A stretch of DNA of 64,000 nucleotides from Megamerina dolium (Eukaryota > Arthropoda > Insecta > Diptera > Megamerinidae). Where the stretch lies: positions 32,759,253 to 32,823,252 of the forward strand of contig OY978525.1 of NCBI GenBank assembly GCA_963854835.1. Direction: 5' to 3'. Below are positions 57,346 to 64,000 of the stretch, one piece after another; the first letter of the stretch is position 1, and each line of letters begins with the position of its first letter. Made by a program: the position numbers and the translations under genes. The notes under the pieces are model-generated. The model made no database searches and was not told the DNA's origin. It was given only the letters and a program-made list of their open reading frames with translations.

Positions 57346-58355
57346 GCATACTGTCATGTTTATCAAAAGTCTGTGAGTCCCTCATGGCTGAGCAGATTAC
57401 CAGTCACATCAGTGGTTGTGGTCTCATATCTCCTCTTCAATCTGGTTTTCGCGCTGGACACAGTTGCTCCACCGCAGTAGTAAAAATTAGAATACTGTAT
57501 GACAAAGGGCATTTGACTCTGTTGTGTCTCTTGGATTTCTCAAAAGCATTTGATAGTGTTAACCACTCTCTGCTGTGTATAAAGCTGAGACAATACTTCG
57601 GATTCTCGAATACTGCGGTTCGTTTGATGGAAAGTTATTTAAAGGATAGGTCTCAAAGGGTTAAAGTGGGTAAAGACTATTCTACGTTTAACAAGGTAAA
57701 TAGTGGTGTACCACAAGACTCTGTTCTTGGGCCCCTTCTTTTCTCATTATTCTTAAATTATATTTTTACAGTCTGCAGTTATGTCAACATGCATGCATAT
57801 GCTGATGACCTTCAACTGTACTTGTCAAGACCTATTGGTCTTGTTGAGGATTTGTGTCTTATAGTTAATGAGGATCTTTGTTCTATTGGCGAGTGGGCGA
57901 CTGTAAATTTGCTGAAGTTGAACCCCTTGAAATCAAATGTTCTTCCAATTTCTAAAACATCTTACTCTCATGCTATTTCACCAATTTTTCTTAACGGAAC
58001 CCAACTTGAATTTGTGAGTAAGGTTAGGAATCTTGGTTTTATTATTAACTCTTCCCTTTCTTGTGAAGACCATATTAATAATGTGGCGAGTAAGTCGCAC
58101 TCTGTTCTTCGTAACCTCAGAGTGACTGCAGCATTTGTGCCATGTGAAACAAAACGAAAATTAATTCTCCAATTGCTGATCCCTATTTTAAAATATTCTG
58201 ATGTTGTTTACAGTAAGCTAGACTCCAGGTATTTGCACAAATTACGTGTAACATTCAGTAATGCTGTTCGTTACATTTACGGTTTAAAAAGTTTGATCAT
58301 GTCTCGGCCTATAGTGGAAATATTCACACTCGCAGAGTCTAGCATACTTGTATGA
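57279..58355 (+). pseudogene. CR1-like LINE reverse transcriptase
   Basis: 358 codons: ATVIPISKK, LADFRPISILSCLSKVCESL (finger motifs), LQSGFRAGHSCSTA, LLDFSKAFDSVNH (first catalytic Asp), SGVPQDSVLGPLLFSLFLN (usually VPQGSVLGP) and AYADDLQLYLS with the YADD box near 57800. It continues through YLGF-like VRNLGFIINSSL to RYIYGL. A second shift near 58340 separates it from the C-terminal piece. Apart from the frameshifts it is little damaged. Confidence 0.88.
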
Positions 58356-58548
58356 AAAGCTTCAATTGTATAGGTCGAGTAGAGGCAGAAATCTTCTTAT
58401 ACCAAGTTTTAATTTCAAAAATTCTAGTAGGTTATTCTTCGTTAGCGCTGTTAGATTGTGGAATTCGCTTCCAGTACATCTTAAAAATGCTGTTACTATG
58501 GCAAACTTTAAACACCTAATTCTCCTACATTTCTCTAACAAACCTTAA
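58348..58548 (+). pseudogene. CR1-like LINE C-terminal domain
   Basis: YEKLQLYRSSRGRNLLIPSF, then FFVSAVRLWNSLPVHLKNA and FKHLILLHFSNKP-stop, the conserved end of CR1/L2-type ORF2. Overlaps the RT frame by 8 bp because of a frameshift. Confidence 0.85.
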
Positions 58549-58840
58549 TTTTTTTCTTTCTATCTCTCTCTCTCTCTATCTCTCTCTCTCTCTCTTTCAC
58601 ACGCACTTTATTTTCTTTTCCCTTTTCCCTTTTCTCGACAGCCCTATTTAGTTTTAGTTTTAAGCAATTATTTTATTCCTTTATTTTTTAAGCAATTTGT
58701 TGTTCATATCATTGAAGTTGTCATTTCATGTTTACTCTGCGCATGTGAAAGATTATTATATCTTATATGTGAACTAAAATGATAATAAATAAAATAACAC
58801 TGAACTAAATGAGTTTAGTAGGTATTGTACCTATAAAAAA

Positions 58841-58929
58841 AAAATTTAACACGCACAACAGCATTGGAAGAGAAGCTCGGCTACAGAGCCCTTCAGAGAT
58901 TAAAAGTGCCACATATTTATTTTTTTTTT
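58841..58929 (+). mobile_element. tRNA-derived SINE, copy 6, right part
   Basis: AAAATTTAACACGCACAACA, GAAGAGAAGCTCGGC and GTGCCACATATTTATTTT continue the SINE at exactly the point where 56664 stops. Only the 3-prime end is present. Confidence 0.85.
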
Positions 58930-61440
58930 AACAAACTAGCGAGATCATATACCGCATCACAATTTGCAGATTAGGTGGAGATCAATATCCAAGAAACTGA
59001 ACACAAGATACTTATGCCAAAATAGACCGAAAAACGTACGGATGGTAAAGGTAAATATTTGGCCCTGTAGCAGGACATTTAAGATGTACTGGGTTGCAGC
59101 AGGAAAGTCAAGGATGGATGGGCTCGGTATTTAAAGGGACTACCACTACCTACGGCGAAACAGACTGGCAGCACAGAAGGACAAATACGGAAGAAGAGTC
59201 GTAAGTAAAAAAAAATTTTGATGAAAAAATCTAATATTGCGGCCCCAAAATGGCGGATCGTGTCATCCTTTGAAAGCGAGGAGTCGTTCGATAACGTCAA
59301 GGTTGCAGCCACTTGTAGTAAAACTGAAATCAAGAACTTGTATTTTATATTCAAGTTAATTAAATTTCCTATGACTTATACCTATTTATAAAGAGTTTTC
59401 AAGAAAAATTATCCAATTTATGCATAGTTAAAGAAAAATTTCGATTTTACCCTCTTCTCTTAAAGTTTTTTTTTTGTTTAACGACAATTATTGAACAATT
59501 GTTTATGTTTATTTTAGGTATAAGTCATACGAAAAACCATACTCTTTCAGGAAAATTTTAGATGAAGTAAATCTGAGCAGTAGATCATGAGCTATGCTTG
59601 AAGCTAGGATAAAAAAAATGCTTTTGAGATAAACGCGTTTAAAGTTAAAATGCTACATTGTACTCACATCAGCATCTTAGTCGGCTATTCCTGGCTTTAG
59701 TGAGATAAATATGTTGTGGATCGAAAAATACGATTGCACAAATATTCTAAGCATTTATACCTTTCATTTCATCAAGAAAAAAAAAGTCGATTTTTTGAAA
59801 AAAAAAAGAAGAGAACCTCCCCTTAATCAAAAGAAACTTGTACATATCACTTGTATTATAATTCAATATCATATTTCTTTTCATTAATTGCAAGTAAAAA
59901 TATTCTGACACAAATTAAACTAATTATTCTCACTTTCTTTTTCGTACAAGTACAAGTATACTTGAAAAATTTAAGCGCTCAGTATACGTACGATATTTTT
60001 TTTCCCCTCTCCACTCTCTATAAATACTCTTCCTTTGAATATCGTTCGTCGGTAGTCATATCAAACGATCAAGTAGGTAAAAATGAAAACGAATATACAT
60101 AAAAAGATGAAATTATTACATGAAATAAAAATAAAATATTCAAATAAAATGAAATGAAAAAATTTGAAAAATTAAATAAAGCTTTAGTACACACTTGAGG
60201 GTTGCCATTGCAATGTAATAACCTCTTTATGACACTCATACTTCAACAACCCCTCACAAATGTTCGAACGATATTTTAACTGTACCTACATAAAATATAT
60301 GAATATACCGTATGTGTTTACGTGCGTATATAATTTTCCTCCTCCGTACTCTCTGCTACTCTACTATCCTACTACATATCTACTTCTTGACATTTTGTGC
60401 AAACAATTTAACATGAACGTACATATATTGCATGTTGGTGACTATCTGACATTATGTGTCAACGTGCAACACCTGCACACTTGTTTGCCCGTTTATACGT
60501 TGAATCTGACAACCATATACAAGTATGTGTGCAGCTACACACAAAAATACGTCCATATACACAAAATACACATATACCAATGCTGACATGTGAATATTAA
60601 TATTTTCTTTTTGATTTATGTCGCACTACTTTTCATCATTTACGTCTATTTGATTTCTTTTCATATTTTCGACACATGAAACATGATTTAATGATTCACA
60701 CAAAAAAAATATATAAAAAATACGATTAAATCAATACATAAGTACGAATTAAAGGTGATCACAAAAGTTGTACAGCAAGATGTACTAAAGGGTTAAATGA
60801 ATCTGAATACGAAGTTTGTGATCAAAAACAGTTTTTACAACATCGAAAAAATACTCTAATAGCACTCGAGATAAGTTTAATCATAACACTGTGACACAAT
60901 AATTATCGGGGCGAACAGATTCCACCTCATGACGAAAGACCTCGACCCATGTAATAAAACCTCCATGACTTTTTGCATTCTCAAAAATATTTTGTTTTCT
61001 ATGGCCATAGTAAATTTGCAATTTTTTGGCTGACTGCTTTTAGCATAAGTGGGGACTTTTGTCACATCGGAGCGAAATATGTTGTTTGGGTACATACAGT
61101 AAAATTTCAAGAGGAATAACTTTGTGGAATATTTTAAGCCGTTAGCTCTCTTACAGAAGGGTAATTTTGACCCTTTTTGGAGAGTCTGAATAAAATGGCG
61201 TTTAGGAGGTCGCTAGACGGTTAAAATGCCCTAGAAAATTATTCGCTGTAAAATTACGGATATTCTCAGACAAAATCTTTATACAAAGAACATAAAAGCC
61301 ACAGAAAATAAAAAACAAATATATCTTCTTGAAGTATGCAAATTTTTTATGCATTCTCCAGCTATTTTCGAGGGTGATGGTTCTGGGCTTATGCCTCAGG
61401 AACTGAGTTACACATATTGTTCATATGTGACTCCACTGCT
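58930..61440. other. No gene seen
   Basis: AT-rich intergenic sequence. The open frames 59079-59354, 59851-60102 and 60260-60586 show low complexity or no known motif. CATA-rich tracts run near 60400-60580. Confidence 0.5.
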
Positions 61441-61599
61441 GGAGGTCAATCTAGAGACCTCCTATTGAAATCAGCATGTGGCATTCTTTCGAAGTGGAAA
61501 TAACATACCTTATTTAGCACCGACTGTGTCAACTTTTGTGCCTACAAAACCCCATTCGCAGGAAGCATCGTTTTTTTGTTTTAATCTGAAGAAAAGTGC

Positions 61600-62290
61600 A
61601 GTGGAAAGGAGAATATGCTCATATCGTTCAATTTATAAATTTTGGTTTAAATGGTTCCCAATGGTTGATGTTGATACCAACGATAAAAAGCGTGAGAGAA
61701 GGCCAGCAACATTTGAATACGCTGAATTGGAGGCTTTGTTAAACCAAGACCCGTGTCAAACTTAAAAGGAGGTTACTAAATCCTTGGGAGTGATCCATTT
61801 CACTGTGTTGATAGAATATGGGAATAATCTAGAAAACGAGAAAGTGGATTCCATATGAACTGAAACAAATGACATCGAAAGGCAGTTTTACATGTGTAAA
61901 GTACTGCTTCAACGCGACAAGGGGAAGTCTTTTTGCATCATATCGTTACTGACGACGAAAAGTGGATCCATGAAGACAACTTCAAGCGCAAAAAGTTATA
62001 TGTGAGATAAACTAAATCGATTCTAAAACCAAATATGCATAGTTCGAAGGTGATGCTGTGTATTTGGTGAAATCAGAACGGTATGATGTGTTATGAGCTG
62101 CTAAATCCATGTAAAACCATTAATAAGGAACGCTGCAGACAAAGAACAACTGGCATGGGCATCCAAAAAATATTGCGCAACCAAATTAAATCTACTTAAA
62201 AAATAGCGGATGGTAAAGCTTGACCACGCATCCGCCTTATAGCCTAAACATTGTCATTTGCTTCAATCAATGTAGCAAATACTTTGAATA
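61600..62290 (+). pseudogene. Mariner transposase relic
   Basis: YRSIYKFWFKWF, ERRPATFEYAELEALLNQDP and CQT (paired HTH), then a stop. Later IERQFYMCKVLLQRDKGKSF, LHHIVTDDEKWIHEDNFKRK (first catalytic Asp retained), ILKPNMHSSKVMLCIWWNQN and YELLNPCKTINKERC. The second and third Asp regions are lost after about 62160. Related to 9410 and 48210. Confidence 0.78.
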
Positions 62291-62460
62291 TTGTATCGAT
62301 TTAAGAAAAAACTTCAAAGTCCGATAATTTGCTCTAACTCCATTGGATTGTTCATAGATCAGCACTTGAGAACTGTGAAATCTGTCTTCAAAGTGCTATA
62401 CAATATCAATTTGCATTGTGATTCATTTAATGCACTCAATATAAATAAAAATTTTCTTAA

Positions 62461-63123
62461 GGGGCACAACTAGTTTGAAATTTTGAACTTTACGATAACC
62501 TATATCTTTCAAAATAACGTACCATATTAAAATTTCAAATGAAAATCTCAAATAGTTTCTCAGTTACAGCCTTCTAGAGAGCAGCTGCAAGGAACAATGA
62601 AATCAGTACTTTTACGTTTAAACTTGTTTTTTTCTCAAAACTAAGTTTTTCATCGATCCGATCGACTTGGGTCTCTTTTAGCTTATTGTGTACTTGTTTT
62701 TCCATACAATATGCTTCCACTTTTATGATTAGATGAAAAATGTAATTATGCCAGGCCAAAAACCATCCGATTTTTGAACAAAATTTTAATTTTTTTTTTC
62801 AAAAATACGCCATTTTGTTGCACTTTAAATTTTTTTACAATCGAGAGTCATTGTATAGAAAATATAATCTAGTTCAATAAAATTTTTGGTTTTTTTGATT
62901 TCAGGCACCGTAAAGGTTATAATCACTGCAGCAGTGGGAGAACTTTTATTTTTGAAGACTCAGGAGATGGTGAATAACTTGTTGAAAATCGAATATTTTC
63001 ATTTGAAAAAATTACTTTGTGCATATATATATCTGCAAAATTTTAAAACATTAGATGCAATACTTTTTTTTTAAACAATTCACAAAAATCACCTTTTTCA
63101 GGTGGTCAAACTAGTTGTGCCCC
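62461..63123. mobile_element. MITE with 18-bp inverted repeats and TTAA duplication
   Basis: GGGGCACAACTAGTTTGA at 62461-62478 and its exact complement at 63106-63123, with TTAA on both sides (62457-62460 and 63124-63127). TTAA duplication is a piggyBac hallmark, so a piggyBac-type non-autonomous element is likely (inference). The 663 bp inside code for nothing recognisable. Confidence 0.88.
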
Positions 63124-63127
63124 TTAA

Positions 63128-64000
63128 CAGAGAGAGTTTGTGCATGTCGTAGCTTGGCCGTTGGCCATCTTGTCCGTAGATCGTGAATTTAATACCTGAC
63201 TATGGCCTAGTGAGTGATTTTATGCTAACAAGTGCCCTTACTGAAGAAGATCTAGCTTCCAGAAAGCTTCTCTTTGAAAGTTAATGCCTACAGGTAGTCG
63301 ACTGGGAGCCTTCTGCGCTGTACAAGTAGTCATTTTGAACACTCTAACCCCAGAAGCAACCAAATCGAGTGTTGGTTCACCTTTTATTCTTGTTTTTATC
63401 TCTTGCTTACGTAGGAACTGATAGAATATTCATAATACACATCTTCTTTGTTTCATATACTGAATAATCAACTTACGATTTAACTTAATTTAACTTAATT
63501 TATACATAATTAATGAAATAAGTGGCGGTAGCACCACTAAGGTATACCGTACGAACCAAACACTTTAGTATTCCGTAATATTACTGTCAATTATAGCCAG
63601 AATGCTTTACTTATGCTTTCTTGCATTCATACAATTCTGTAATATTCTCCAGGGTTTTACAACTATCACTAGAATATAACTGATTCGACACCACAACACT
63701 TTGTAATTCTTATTATATTAACGGGTGACATGAAGTGGACCAAAAATCGACCTAATTGTTCCTCATATTCGATATGAAAAATGTTGAATTTCATTTACTC
63801 TGACGCACATATGTAAAAGGGTTAAAGGGAAAAACATAAAAATACAAGTAAATATCAATAAAAAATCATCAGATTGCAATTGTAATATTTTGATCAAATG
63901 CAACCCTGCATGGACAAAGGTGCTATTAATTTTTTTATTTGAAGTTTGGTATTATTTCTTTTTATTATAATTTGTCATTTTTTGCTTTGTTGTTTGTTTT
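63128..64000. other. No gene seen
   Basis: Contains GTCGTAGCTTGGCCGTTGGCC at 63146, which superficially resembles a SINE A box, but no B box or body follows. Otherwise AT-rich. Confidence 0.5.

Larger units (their letters stand above)
56665..58840 (+). mobile_element. CR1-like LINE, 5-prime truncated, inserted in a SINE
   Basis: About 2.2 kb with the end of the pre-RT linker, a full RT and a C-terminal domain, then a 3-prime UTR with a TCTC-rich tract (58560-58595) and an A tail joined to SINE sequence. No endonuclease. The C-terminal VRLWNSLPVHLKNA motif is typical of CR1/L2/Kiri-type elements; the exact clade is an inference. Confidence 0.85.

Noticed and set aside
60260..60586. 108-codon frame rich in Tyr, Cys and His
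   Set aside because: It arises from CATA/TACA repeats; I see no homology.
63146..63180. A seventh SINE head
   Set aside because: Only a weak A-box-like word; no B box, body or tail.

Overview
The window looks like a piece of AT-rich dipteran chromosome, most likely from a tephritid-like fruit fly. This is an inference from three things: insect gustatory-receptor genes with a short 3-prime intron, a dense mix of mariner, RTE, Jockey and CR1-like elements, and fly-style GTT/CAG and TA microsatellites. I see no bacterial-style operons, no rRNA, no stand-alone tRNA gene and no CRISPR array. Only two apparently intact host genes can be supported. Both are seven-transmembrane gustatory receptors (Gr) on the + strand: 25965-27281 (411 aa) and 35956-37264 (412 aa). 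Each has one large exon and one small 3-prime exon.

The centre of the window is a tandem segmental duplication of roughly 10 kb. Unit 1 is about 21.9-32.77 kb and unit 2 about 32.78-41.27 kb. Each unit starts with the tail of a DINE-like repeat, then has a short direct repeat, upstream sequence, a Gr gene, RTE-derived sequence, an unidentified shared block with a perfect 32-bp palindrome, and a second copy of the short direct repeat. Some insertions are private to one unit. A mariner (31638-32618) occupies a TA that is still a single empty TA in unit 2. A Jockey fragment (33951-34460), flanked by an 11-bp target duplication, occupies a site that is empty in unit 1. These show that the duplication came first.

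The left flank (1-21.9 kb) holds no recognisable host gene. It has a 5-prime-truncated Jockey element (1500-2350), an RNase-H relic of an R1/LOA-like LINE (3625-4345), an RTE copy with a 13-14 bp target-site duplication (5633-8249), several mariner/maT relics, a mariner inserted inside another mariner (13950-15840), a second RTE fragment, and a DINE-like repeat with a long ACGG microsatellite.

The right flank (41.3-64 kb) is also transposon debris: arrays of a ~200-bp module, four tRNA-derived SINE copies (one split by a CR1-like LINE), several mariner relics, a 528-bp MITE with 37-bp inverted repeats and TTA duplications, and a 663-bp MITE flanked by TTAA. The genes do not form a pathway. 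The biological interest lies in a recent chemoreceptor duplication inside a transposon-rich region, with a record of insertion order that can be read directly. I found no convincing previously undescribed functional system. The nearest to unexplained sequence is the shared unit block with an acidic antisense reading frame and a conserved palindrome.
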